Source: Orthonyx spaldingii (taxonomy: Eukaryota > Chordata > Aves > Passeriformes > Orthonychidae). Taken from it: a stretch of DNA of 64,000 nt. The stretch covers positions 186,001 to 250,000 of the forward strand of contig VZTJ01004170.1 in the NCBI GenBank assembly GCA_013397795.1, written 5' to 3'. The position numbers and the translations under genes were made by a program. Shown here piece after piece: positions 52,117 through 63,625 of the stretch; the stretch's first letter is position 1; every line of letters starts with the position of its first letter. The notes under the pieces are model-generated. The model did not search any database and was not told the DNA's origin. It saw nothing but the letters and a program-made list of their open reading frames with translations.

Positions 52117-54421
52117 ATAAAAGTCACTACTCAGAGAAGTTACTATCACATTATGAGAAAAACCCCAACTTTCTCAAATAAAGGCACTATTACTGTGTCT
52201 GGAGCTCTGCATAATGAATAATGGATTTGTTCTTTGTTCAAAAATCCTCTGTCCTGCAATGACTTTAATTCTCAGTAAGAAAGCTTATATTATACTGAAT
52301 TTAAAAGCTATAAAATCAGATGTTCCCCGATGTACTTCTGTATGTTATCTCAAATCAGGTTATAGTTGGCAGTGAATATAGCAATGTGACAAAACCTGCA
52401 CTATATTATGCCATATTAATCCCTCTGTGAGAAAATAAATATTGTGCTGCTGTTAAAGTGGATCTCATTCATGGAAGTAAAACAACCAATAAAACATTCT
52501 CAGCTATGCATACAACTTAAGAACTCCTTGAAGTTACTAATGAAAAAGAGTATAATATCATAATACAAATAATGCTTCAATTTCATCAGATCTTTTTTTA
52601 AAATACACAGAGTGAGCTCAACGGGAAGTCTGCTACCTCAGACGTAATATTTCTCTCTGGTCTCAGTATACATGTACATGCCTCAGGATATTTGTGCTAG
52701 CCAGGAGGAGAAGAGCACAGAGTTGGCAGGAATTCCTTGAGACAGCACAGCACAAGAAGTCCACAGATGACTGTCTCTTACTTACTGTTTTCTGCCACCT
52801 ACATCTGCTCACGAGAACTACCTGCTCCTTCCAAAGAGACCGAGGTGCAGCTGCTAGGAAGTTTTCTGCCAACATCTCATTTTGATGTCAAACTGGATTT
52901 CCATGTACCAAAGAGCTACTTGTTCTCAATTTCTGTTACTTTGGAACTGAAACATTTTCAGGTTTGGAGGAAAAAAGTTTCTTTTGGTTGGCAGAAGTCA
53001 CTATCCTGCTTGTTTCCATACTATAGAGAGAGCTCTGAGCCACTTGGGAGATTCTGGTGACAGTGTCGTCTTGTCTGCACCACAATTACTCTCATGAGTC
53101 CCCAGATCTTGACTGGGGCCAAAGAGGTAAAAGATAAGTTATACCCAAAAAATCAATCAAATACTCAATGACAGGACCAGGTTTTTTTATTCCAGTTCTT
53201 TTCCAGATCACTTATGTCCTAATAATCTTCCAGATGATTCCCTAATAAGCACAGCAGTGCTATGAATGTGTGGGCATTTGAAGATGCTGCTGTCTAAACT
53301 GACATTATAATGTAATCCCATGGCTGGAACATTAATACCCTTAATTAGCTTCTAAAAAGTGACTCTTCTCTGTAGCAAGCCCATTTGCACAATTTAAGGT
53401 CAGTCTCTCTCTAATGAGACCACCATCCACAGTTGCACAGACTGCAAACTTGCTTTTGGTATCGTATTTTCTCAAAGTCCATAACCCTAATCATTCTAAT
53501 AAATGTGATTTGTGCCTAGATCATCAATTTATTCTTCTGCAGGATGTTTCTTCTGCTTTTATTCTGGTCTGGTTTTATTTGTTGAAGTTACTTTGGAGCA
53601 AGGGTCCAACATAAATAAATAACACAAAATGCAGTGTTCCTCTCTTATTAGATTTTGGGCCTCTGGAACTCAAAAAATAAAATTATGTTATTATTACATT
53701 TCTTATCTTTCTAATGGTTTATTAAGCCAAGCAAAGGAATACGTTGGAACAAACTTCTCTCAATGTTTAGACATGTCCTGCAACAAAGAAAAACAAGCAT
53801 CCAGCAATATAACATGAAGACTCTTAAAATTACCTCTATGGAACTGCCTATCTCCCTAAGCTAGGACAGCTGCCAGGGAAAGGTTCTGCTTAACTTAAAT
53901 TCTCATTTTCTCTTCACCTCCCTGCTTTGACCATTGGTCATGTTTGGCCTGTGAGATTTCCTGGGACAGAGACTGTGTGATATATTTTACACTGTTTTCG
54001 CACTGACCAATGGATAAGGTCTTTATCCTTAAGAAAGGTCACTGGGCACTACTGCAATGAATCCAAGCAGCACTGCCAAGCATCCTAAAGTCATCTTCCT
54101 CTTTGTCATAGGCTGCTCTTTCTGTCTTTAATTTAAAAACAAGAACAGAGGGTAATGTAATCAAATTGCCTATATGAAACATCTTATGCATCTTACAAGG
54201 ACTGATGGAAGCTGATTCCATATATCCACATTTTTTCATGTTGGCCTTGTTCCCACATTGGGGATGGCAAACTATCTTTACGCTGCACCAGAATTTGCCC
54301 ACATGACTGCCCTTTCCCAGAAGGGTTTTCTCAGGTTTCTGTCTCAGATGACTTGGGAAAGAACTCGACAGGTGGATGCCAGAGACCAAAAGCCTTGTGG
54401 AAATTTACCCATGATGGATTT
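52117..54421. other. Unique non-coding DNA
   Basis: No gene or repeat is recognised. The longest frames are 107 codons (52737-53060, + strand) and 116 codons (54039-54389, - strand), without recognisable domains. Confidence 0.5.
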
Positions 54422-54551
54422 CATAGAATCACTGAGTGGTTTGGGTTGGAAGGGACTTAAAGACCATCTGGTTCCAAGTCCGTGCCTTCCACTAAACCAG
54501 GTTGCTCAAATGCCCATTCAACCTGGCCTTAAACATAGCCAGGGATGAGGC
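54422..54551 (-). mobile_element. CR1 LINE fragment, 3' end, antisense
   Basis: It begins catagaatcactgagtggtttgg, then ggttggaagggacttaaagac, ccatctggttccaag, ccttccactaaaccaggttgc and caacctggccttaaacatagcc, ending near gggatgaggc. This is the reverse complement of a CR1 3' terminus, about 130 bases long and close to the consensus wording. Confidence 0.94.
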
Positions 54552-55441
54552 ACTTGAGTTGCTGCAGCAGCAAATAAATGGTTTTTTGTGGTTACAGCAT
54601 TTGCACCCAATTCACCTGCACTAAAATGGAGACTTTGGCACAGTGATTTCCTCTTGCAGCTCAAGAAAGGTCACTGCAGACAAACACAAAAGTATTTTAT
54701 GTTGCCACAACCTTGCCCAAGGCTCTTAAATGGTCCAGAAAAACAGCAGTGTTCCATACTCTTACTGGAAGCAGAGTCTGACTTCTCCAATGCCCACTGA
54801 AAGTCCAGGAATGCAGTAACTGATTTTATGCTGTGCTCTGTACGGATAGAGATTATAAAGAGTTAGAGGAGTCAAGTGCCCAGCTCTCTCCACTGTGAAT
54901 GCACTTTCTTAGTTTATCCTTTCAGGTATATCTCAGCCTTGCAGAGGTTCTGTGCATGAAAAATGGGAGGCAAGTACTGCTTTTTCACAAGAGCATCAGC
55001 TTCAGAAGCCAGAGATAAGAACATACATGTGAGACTAAGAAATATCTGTATTGAGAACCTTCTCAAGAGAATGAAATGCATCAAACAAAGGCCTAATGTT
55101 TACAGCTAAATGCTCTTTCCTACACTTAAGGCAAAATTGCAATTTCATTGAAAGCTGTGAAGAAATTAATTTTATGTGTAGTCAAGATTTCACCCCTATT
55201 TCTTCTCTCCAGCGTCTTCACACAGAAATAGAAATCAAATCCAAATGGTCCTTATTTGAGGTAAACGCATCTCAGCTTCTGAGATTCTGGAAAGGCCTCA
55301 CTATCAAATTTTGTACACACATCCCGAAAAAATGTTTGTTAGAAAATTCCATAGGAAAAAATAAAATTTTTCCATTTAACTGTGGCCATTAAATGAAAAC
55401 ATAACAGCAAATTAAAGTACAGCGTTCTTTAAAGCACACGA

Positions 55442-55487
55442 GTTTAGATATAGATATATAGATAGATATATATATATATATCTAAAC
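55442..55487. repeat. GATA/TA-rich palindromic repeat
   Basis: A 46-base segment made of gata and ta units, bounded by an exact 11-base inverted repeat: gtttagatata at 55442-55452 and its complement tatatctaaac at 55477-55487. It could fold as a hairpin or cruciform. It is not a terminator in any sense relevant here. Confidence 0.9.
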
Positions 55488-56360
55488 ATAAAATCACTCT
55501 GCAATCTGGAGCTCAAAACATTAGTTCTTATGTTTCATAGGGTAGGAGCAAACAGCCACCAAGAATGGTGGCCCTGGTGCCATGTAATGTACAAATGCAA
55601 AGCAGCAAGTGGTCTCTGCCCTGCAAAAACACCTAAGAATTATTTTCACATTCCCTTTCCTGAATCCAGAAAATAAAAATTGAAGTAAATACACAAAGTC
55701 TTGGTAAAGAAAATAAAATCACGTTACAGGGGGTAACTTCTGCACAGAGCAGTATTACAGACCTTTTCCATGACTCCCTAAATTAGCATGAACCTCTGCT
55801 GCTTTAGCAAGATGCTGTAATTTAAAAAGTTATTCAATAATTGCACATGCACAAACCTTCATTTGCCTCCCCTGTGCTCATGAATTATGATGAAGCCTTT
55901 AATTATAAGTGAGCATATACTATTATTTTCACAGGTTTCACAACTCAATGCACAGAGAGAACGAGGCATGCTGGGCAAACCTCTGAATGTATTTCCTCCT
56001 GTATCTGCACTGAGTATAACCTTGCTGCACACTTCAAAACCCTGCTGGGAAAATAAGGCCTTTGGTTTCCTCACTCCCAGTGTGACAAACCCCTGCACAT
56101 TTCACAGACACACACCAATTCCTTTCCATAAATCTGCTGTGACATCAGAGCGGTCCTGGATTTATTTTATTGAGGGAGGAACTGAGGCCGGGAGGATCAA
56201 AAGAACAATTTAATTTTTGACATCTCAGAATAAGGACACCATATTTCATTTTTCCATTCTCAAGGTTTTTATCAGTCCACAGCACAACTCTTGCTGGCTT
56301 TGGATGCAGTCAGAACAGATGAGTAGTTCTGAAAGTCAAACGTGCTGCCCCATTTCCTCC

Positions 56361-56393
56361 CACACACACACCCACTCCTCCTCCTCCTCCTCC
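56361..56393. repeat. (CA)n and (TCC)n compound microsatellite
   Basis: A short (CA)5-6 run is followed by ccactcctcctcctcctcctcc, about six TCC units. Confidence 0.88.
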
Positions 56394-57458
56394 CTGGGGC
56401 ATCAAGGAGGAAAGTAAGGCAACTCTCCTCTTTCACCCTTCTGACATTCCCTGGGAAGAAATTGTCTCTAGGTAAGTCCAACCAAGACCTTCCACCTCAA
56501 GCAGAATCAGAGCTGGAAGACTCTGGGAAGAAGTCAGCTGTCAAATTTCAATGAGTTTCTTGTAAGAGATCAAAATTTTTCAAAGTTCACAGTTTCTTCA
56601 CGTATGGAAACTTCTACAGAAACATCAAACTAAATATCCCAGACATAAAAGCAATACTTCTTGCCAGTGCTAAACCTACAGTCATTAAGATGTTATATTG
56701 TTGTAGCAACCCCTTCTAGCATGAACAAAAAAAATTTCCTGATTTCATATTCTGAAAGGGCTTATTATTTTGTTGAAAATTTTAAAAGATCTAGTAGCAA
56801 ATTTTCAGATGAGGACAATGGTCAAAATTTTGCCAGTACTGTCTAATTGTTGCTAATGACAAACATCAGTACCAGTCCTGCCTATATTAGATACAGAAGG
56901 ATCTGTCTACTTACTGTCACTATGGAATACAGAAGTGCAGCAATTTTAAAATTTCTTTTCAAAAAAACCAGATTCCTCTATTCATTGAGTCTCTTGTTTC
57001 TCCTACTACCTGCCAAAAGACAGAGAACAGCTGAGATCTGAAGTTTCAAGGCACCAGAAACTTAGGGAAGATTTTGCACCAAGGCTGAGAGGGCTGTGTG
57101 AGCTCTGTGTTCCCACTGCCAGCTCCTGCCTCGCAGCATCCTGGCTCCTGTGCTGGCTGATGCTGCTCCTGCTGGTGCAATTGCCCCAAAATAGTGTGTG
57201 ACTTCCTCTTCAGGCAGTCAGGACTCAGCTTATTAATTAACAGCTGTAGCAACACTTCCAGCTGCCTCTTCAGTCAAAGGCGACTCTTTCCTAAGTCTTC
57301 CAGAGAAAGGGGAGTGGGATTAGGAAGGATAAGTTCTCAACCACCTTAAAACTACTGGAAAAGTGAACTGCAAAAGAGCTAACAGTAACACACATGAAAA
57401 AATGTTATCTGCTTGTGGGTTTAGAGGTGTCAGGTAACCCATGAAAGTTATCTGCTCT

Positions 57459-57659
57459 GAGAATCACGTAATCTTTAGGATTGGAAAAGACCCGTAAGAT
57501 CAAGTCCAACCATTAATCCAGCACTGCCAAATCCACCATTAAACCATGTTCCTAGAGTGCCACTTCTACATGTCTTTGGATCCCTTCCAGGCATGGTGAT
57601 TCCACTCCTTCCCTGGGTGGCCTGTTTCAATGCTTGACCACCTTTTCAGTGAAAAGTTT
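57459..57659 (-). mobile_element. CR1 LINE fragment, 3' end, antisense
   Basis: gagaatcacgtaatctttagg, attggaaaagacccgtaagatc, aagtccaaccattaatccagc, actgccaaatccaccatta, ccacttctacatgtctttgg, ccctgggtggcctgtttcaatg and accaccttttcagtgaaaag match the reverse complement of a CR1 3' region of the 'lagging-A' wording (ggaaaagacc). It is about 200 bases long and 5'-truncated near 57659. Confidence 0.94.
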
Positions 57660-60078
57660 AAATAAACTCGTGTGTGGTTGTTTGCAGGATGCTGTATGTC
57701 CATAACACGCTAAGCAAAGGCAGCACGCACAGGACTACAGCCCAAAGCAGTGTGAGTTTGCCAGTGCTTTCCCAGCTAGGTTTGACACTGTTCTGCTCAC
57801 CCTGAGGCAAACAGGAGCTGAGTAACAGCAGCACTGCACCAAACGTGAGCTGAGCAGCTGCTGAGATGGGAGCACGAGCAAGGGCTGCTGCACAGCCAGC
57901 TTGGGCTGAGCAAACAACTCCCACCTTCCTGCAGCAGGCCCAGGCTTCCTCTGTGGGCTCTCACAGAGCTCCTTCCATCAGCACATCTGAAGCATTCGTG
58001 AAACAAAAGCTCAATCTCCCACCAACACTGGGGGAGACAAGACACGCTCTGGGCAAGCTGGCAGGACACTGGCAGAGCTGAACTCTGAAAGCTGCTCTTC
58101 CAGGCTGAAGTCAAGAGCACGGAACTGTGATGTACAGCTGCAGTGCTTGACTGGCAATATTTTTTGCTATGTTTTTTTCTTTAATGAGCCTAAGGACCTC
58201 TGGGCTTGCATTAAGGGCTACTCTCTATGCGTACTTAAACATCAACATTCAATTGCACAGAATATCTCAGCAGAATGAACCTGTGCCAAATTTTTGCAGT
58301 GCCCAATCTTCAAACAACATACGTCCCACCCTCATGAATTAAAAGTCATTCTCATATGCATCCACACTGTAACTTTCTGAATGTCAAATTTTCAATGCCT
58401 CTCCATTTGTGCATCCGTTTTTCACCTGGGGAGGCAGAGGGCATGCTCTAGCAAAGTATGGGAGAATACTCAGGGAAACAACATTCCCTAGATATTAAGG
58501 GAAAAATAATACAGTGCAAGGACACTCATTTAAAATAGAGTTGTTGGGGTTTATTTGATGTCAATGTGCCTCCACTGCACTCTTGCTGATATCAAAAAGA
58601 ACCCTCTGTTTACTCTTATGACCTCTATTTGTATTTAGATTCAGACATTTTCACAGGCAGTAAAGAGAGCAGGGTACCCAGACAAAAAGGGGAAAAAGGT
58701 GCCTGTGCAACATTCCAGACCCAGTCCTGCATTTTGTAAACTGAGGTTTTTATCTCCATCTCAGAGCTAACAGTTAGATCTAAGAGTCAGCTATTGGGAA
58801 GAGGTGGGAAGCCTAATCTGCTGATTTATTAAGATATGTCAATGCTTTATAGTGTAAATCTTGAACAGGATGTGTGTGTAGGCAGTTGTTTGCATCCGCT
58901 CAGTGCCCTGTTCGTGACTGAACGGAGCAGGAAGGTAGGCACTGGAGGGGGAGGGTGGGTATTACTTTCATGCAACTGACATACAAAAGCTTGCACTATC
59001 AAAAACATCAATGTTTTTATTCAACTGGCCACTTTCAGTACATTTATATTGTCAGACAGCTTAGTATCACACTGCATGCCCTGGTGACCACTAACTGGAA
59101 CAGCAGCGTGGATGAGGCCCTTAAGTTTGGCTCAAGTTTGATTTCTGAGGAGCTGTCAGGGATTTGCTTCTCTGGGGCAGATCTTCCACATCCTGTCTGT
59201 GGGCTCTTTCTTCTCTCAAAAAACAATATTTAGTTCAGTTGTCTCAGCTGCAGTAAGCTGGGGATGCCAAAATAAGATATTAGATGCTGTATATTTTAGG
59301 TTGACATAGGTAATCAATATGACAGTGTATGTGAGCAAATTCTCAGACATAAATGCAATCATTCCACCCTACACATCTCTTGTCAGGTTCTCTCAAGCCA
59401 CATGGACTTAATAACGCATCAGTGAACTGACTTACACTGGGAAAGTTTCCCTCCTACCAGCAAAAAAAAGCAGAGTCAAAGTGTTTCAGTTATTTTCTGT
59501 GATTTGCCTTTTTCAGACAAAGATCAGATTTTAGAGTTTTTGACCACAGCCTCAAACCCAGTAACAATGGTGATGTATCAGCTGGCAACTTTATCTTCAG
59601 CTGCGGTTTGGTTATTGTTGGGACAGCTAAGCTGGGAACTGGTGGGATTCTGCATGACTTGCTTTTAAGGTTTTAAGAGGAAATTTAAGACACAGCCCTT
59701 TGCTTTGGGAACACTGACACAAGCAAAATAAAACTGATATGGTAGCATTTTATGTTTCCCTCAAATGTTCCTCTTAAAGAAATTTAAATTCAAGAGCATC
59801 AGTTTAAACTAAAAGTCATTTGCAAATCAGTATCTGAAAAGCTCAGTGATGAGTCAACAGTACTTTTTGTTTTGGTCCAAGAACTTGATACTTCTTGTTT
59901 TGATGCTTCCCATTCAAAATGTTCTTCAACACTTTCAAAAATTAAAAAAAAAAAAAATACCCCACTCCCCCAAAAATATAAAACAACACAAAACCCTCAA
60001 ACCACAACCAAAAAAACTCTGAGAACACCATTTTAACTCTGAGTTCCAAGTACAGATAAATACACAAAAACATTGAAA
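57660..60078. other. Unique non-coding DNA
   Basis: No gene is recognised. The stretch 57750-58080 is GC-richer and has overlapping open frames on both strands (up to 107 codons), none recognisable. At 59944-59957 there is a 14-A run, followed by C/A-rich sequence. Confidence 0.5.
59944..60016. repeat. A14 run and A/C-rich low-complexity tract
   Basis: A run of 14 A is followed by about 60 bases made nearly only of A and C with short breaks. A long minus-strand open frame over it is an artefact of T/G-rich composition. Confidence 0.8.
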
Positions 60079-60084
60079 CTTGTC
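60079..60084. repeat. Putative target-site duplication, left copy
   Basis: cttgtc, matching 60816-60821. The repeat extends one base further left to acttgtc if the last LTR base is included. Confidence 0.7.
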
Positions 60085-60085
60085 T

Positions 60086-60211
60086 ATGGCGGTCACCCAG
60101 CCGGTGGCGGAGCCTTTGGCGAGCGAAACCGCCGCTCAGCCTGCCTTCTCCATGTGGGTCAACGATCAAGTACAATGGGCGGATTACGCCTCACAGGACA
60201 GTGAGCCCTGA
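60086..60211 (+). other. Short ORF (41 codons) in the LTR U3-like region, function unknown
   Basis: An ATG at 60086 opens a frame of 41 codons ending at TGA 60209-60211. The translation starts MAVTQPVAEPL, is rich in Ala, Glu, Gln and Pro, and contains a MWVNDQVQW stretch. It has no hydrophobic segment. It begins one base inside the inferred LTR. CpG-rich DNA has few stop codons, so this may be chance. It is unusual only in starting so close to the element edge and in its protein-like composition. I do not recognise it and do not claim it is translated. Confidence 0.3.
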
Positions 60212-60557
60212 GGGGAAGGCAGGTTGAGACAGTTTCCCGCCACGAGCCTCTGTCCATCAAGGCTCCGTCTCCTACCCCGCTCCCTCAGAATTATTTTAAT
60301 ATTCATTGAGTTGATCTAATATTCATGTTGTACCAGAAAGTTCTGTAGTTCTGTTAATTCTGTTGGTCAGTTTAAATTTGTCCCTCCTTTATCCCCTGGT
60401 TATTGGTTACCTCTCACCCTCATCATGTTCCCCACTGGTTTACCCTTGCTCTCCTCCCCTTTTTCCTTCCCCGTAAAAACCCCTGTAACCGTCCCTCACC
60501 GCTCGCTCTGCGGTCCGCATCTTTGCAGTGCATTCACCTGCCCACGCCAGGGCAGTG

Positions 60558-60563
60558 AATAAA
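60558..60563 (+). promoter_or_regulatory. LTR polyadenylation signal AATAAA
   Basis: AATAAA in the context gcagtgaataaactcg, 85 bases after the TATA-like gtaaaaa at 60473. That spacing fits an LTR R region between transcription start and cleavage site. Confidence 0.6.
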
Positions 60564-60815
60564 CTCGAAGGTTTTAGCCGCAAACGAGTCCTCTCCTCTT
60601 CCTTCACTGCCGCCGTACTCGCTATTCCTTCACCGACTGCTGCCAGCCCCAGCCTGGGCTTCAGAACTAAGAGCTCTTCTCAGAGCTGTCGTCGCAAGGG
60701 CTTGAGGTGCACTCCTCGCCGCTCCACGCCACCGCGTGGCGGAAGCCATCGCGGCTGGGCACTCGGGATTACTGTCGCTCGCTGACCGGCCGGGCGGTCA
60801 GCTGGCATAGCGACA

Positions 60816-60821
60816 CTTGTC
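60816..60821. repeat. Putative target-site duplication, right copy
   Basis: cttgtc, directly after the ...GACA end of the CpG-rich LTR and matching 60079-60084. Confidence 0.7.
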
Positions 60822-63564
60822 ATAGTGAACAAATTGTGGGTTGTTTTTTGTCTCAGCTCAGCTACTGATATCACTTGGTATAAAACCAATGAGCATAATA
60901 CAGGGGTTTTTGCTCAGGTATATGGACTATATTAATTGACCAAGGAATAGTTAATGAGCCCAGAAAAAGAATTAGCAATTGCTAGAAAATAGGTGATGGA
61001 GAACGTAACAATCTCAGAACATACAATTTGTTATTTTTGAATTTTTTTCTTTTTCTCTTAACACCACTGCTGACACTCAGTTGTGCTTAAGGATGCATTT
61101 ACCCCTTCCCAGTAAGTGTCACCTAGAAAAGACTCAGCTCTCAGTCTCTGATTAGAAGCTTTCAAGCAATGAGTAGGAAGTGGGGCAGATACTGCAGTAA
61201 GACTATTTTATTTCTGCAAAAACCATCTCTCTGGAACCAACTTACAGAAAGCTGCTGTTTTCACCTACAGCTGAGAAAGGTTCAAGCCAGATTTTATTCC
61301 TAGAATGACCTTCAATATGGAATGCCCCATGAAACATTCCTTCTGCTGCATGAAAATTGCTCATTTCAGAAATATCTCCACTAGGTCTACCAGTATCACA
61401 AAATTTAACAGAGAGTATACAGGGTCATGCTGTAAATGGCCAAATACATGTCCAGAATGGAAAAAATGTCTCTGTGACTTGAAACTGCAATTAAAGAGTC
61501 TGATCCTGAAGCACAGGCAGTTTCTTATCCATGCCAAAGAGGTGACTTTAGCACCTTCCATTACACTTTCTAATTTCTGATGGCAATGAAAACATAAGGG
61601 GATGAACTTTGTTCTGAGATTAATCTACACTGTGCTGCTTTTGTCACAGCTTCTTGAGAAGCCAGAGCAGCCTGATGGCCCAAATACTGGTGAAGAACAC
61701 CCACACATTTTGTTACCTCCCAACTTTTGGAAATCTTGTGGTATTTTTGCACTTGGAAGCCTGAGAGGTTCCTTCTGAGCCCTTATGATGATCCTGACAC
61801 AATTTACTGTGCTGGGATCTCATTTCAAGCAGCAGGAATTTTCTTGGAGCCCTTTGGATCCAGATCCTGAAAAACAACCTCAGAAGAGTCAGCGGGCCTA
61901 TTGAAATAACTATCTTGTTTATGATAATTGCATCTATTTGAATATTTGCATAATATTTGAGAAAGGCTGAAAAGTAGACAACCTGAGTTCTCCTGCCATG
62001 GACCCTGACAAATTTTGGGGCTGGAGAGGAAAAGTCAGAGTACTGAAATGCCCTTTCCAAATCCAGGCTTTTTGACGATGACCCACAGCTTTGGGTTTTA
62101 AGTGGCTGAAGTGCACTATAGTCCAAAACTCATGTGATTCATTCAGGAAAACATACAAAGTAGGAAAAGGGAATTTTCTCTTTCCACAGAGGTTCTCTTG
62201 AGGACACCACAACCAAAAATGCTATACTGATCTGTTAAAACACATTCTGGGAGAAACAATATTTTATCTTAGACCCGTGGAGTTTTTAAGCCTTGAGGGA
62301 ATCTCAGGGTTATGCAGGCTCCTCCCCACAGAGTTTGCTTAAAACACCAACTTCTATCTGGCATTGCGCCTGTTGTTGTGGAAGGAACATACTTTCAAAC
62401 CAACTTTAAAACCAGGGGACAATCTACCAGTACCACACCCACTAAGTTTTTTCTGTACAAGATATCTTCTCTGTGTCTTTTTCTCATAGTGGTTTCTAAC
62501 CATTGTCTCATTTTTGCTTTTTCTCCCACAGTAACCAACTCCCAGCAATGTCTTCCCCATGTAGTTTTTCACAAAATACTCTTTAAATAAACTTAGGCCC
62601 TTAACAAAAATCGTTCCCTGGATAAATTAAATATTTCCATCTTCTGATCTGTGCTTCTCAAAAAGACATTCTGAAAATCTCAAATATGTCTTGCAATAAT
62701 TTACCAAAACCTTTCTTATTTTTCAACAACCTCTTTTGAAGTTGGACACAGTACAGTGTCCACCAAATTAAGCTACCTCCTGAATATTCTCCTACTCCTA
62801 CAGTCAGGATCCTACTCCCCCTGTTATATATTGTTTGACTAAGAATTGCCACCAAATGATTCTGAAAGCAGTTCACTGGAGGAAGCATTTCACTGCATTC
62901 TGCACATGTAATTACCACCGTCGTATGACTGGGAGGGAAAGAGTTGTTTAATGAAACCAACAGTATTTATCATATTGTATTCACCAAATTAATATTAAAA
63001 AGACAATACTGCACCTAGAATTTATTTTTCTCTTCTTTCTCCTCTAAGCATTAAACCTTCTAACACAAAATAGAAATGGGTCTGGAAAGCCAACTAACAG
63101 ATATTCAGACTGTGTTAATTGGGCTCCCTGTCTCCCTGTCACAGCCAGACAAAATGCTATTTGCAGCCAGATGCTAAAAATTAATTGTGTCTGTGGCTGA
63201 GTGGAAACCAAGAAGGAGCTTCAAATGCCAACAGGAGAACTGAGATACAGAGGTTATCCCCTTCATACGTCATATGGCAACAGCCTGGGAAATCTTCTGC
63301 ATTTCCCGCAAATAATCTAATTAAAATGAGAAGAGGGAAAGGCATTTGTCAAAATATGTGCTGGAAGTATGCAAATAAATGAGAGAAAACAAACCTCTGT
63401 GCTTGCACTCAGGGAAAAAGCAAAAAGCTGCCTATTTACAGCCAGCTCCCCTGGCCTCAGATGCTCTGTGCAAGGACTGCTGCTGGCACAGCTCTCTTCA
63501 CACTTTACACCCAGTTTATCCAAGCTTAATATCCTTAACTTCAATGATGTGCCTCCAACACAAC
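60822..63564. other. Unique non-coding DNA
   Basis: No gene is recognised. A 137-codon minus-strand frame (61713-62126), and adjoining shorter minus-strand frames up to 62212 and down to 61570, have no recognisable domains. Confidence 0.45.
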
Positions 63565-63625
63565 ACATCCCATCCCTGGAAGTGTTCATGGCCAGGATGG
63601 ACAGGGTTTTGAGCAACCTGATCTG
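63565..63625 (+). mobile_element. CR1 LINE fragment, sense strand
   Basis: catcccatccctggaagtgttc, atggccaggatggacaggg and ttttgagcaacctgatctg match a ~60-base internal part of the CR1 3' region in sense orientation. The terminal octamers are absent because similarity stops after gatctg, so this is a degraded or internally deleted copy. The 168-codon minus-strand frame at 63317-63823 overlaps it and is therefore not a gene call. Confidence 0.8.

Larger units (their letters stand above)
54552..57458. other. Unique non-coding DNA with simple repeats
   Basis: No gene is recognised. It contains the TA/GATA palindromic tract at 55442-55487 and the CA and TCC microsatellites at 56361-56393. Confidence 0.5.
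60085..60815 (+). mobile_element. Probable solo ERV LTR, CpG-rich (731 bp)
   Basis: This sharply bounded GC- and CpG-rich block in otherwise AT-rich DNA is flanked by a 6-bp direct repeat cttgtc at 60079-60084 and 60816-60821 (7 bp, acttgtc, if the shared A is counted). It reads as an LTR on the + strand, with an inverted CCAAT-type site (ttattggtt) near 60399, a TATA-like gtaaaaa at 60473, AATAAA at 60558-60563, a pyrimidine-rich stretch after it, and a ...GCGACA end. The 5' end reads TATGG instead of the canonical TG, so either the end has mutated or the true start is TGTC at 60081, which would pair with GACA but have no duplication. The 6-bp duplication points to a class II (ERVK-like) element (inference). 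No internal viral genes remain. Confidence 0.7.

Noticed and set aside
57658..58120. GC-richer segment with overlapping open frames on both strands
   Set aside because: The open frames follow from local base composition. No CpG-island density or recognisable protein is seen.
59942..60175. Minus-strand 77-codon frame crossing the CpG-rich block
   Set aside because: Its C-terminal half is translated from the A/C-rich tract, giving a low-complexity product, and it spans the inferred LTR boundary.
61713..62126. 137-codon minus-strand open frame with neighbouring minus-strand frames, which could suggest a broken gene
   Set aside because: The pieces do not add up to any known family, and the composition matches the surrounding non-coding DNA.
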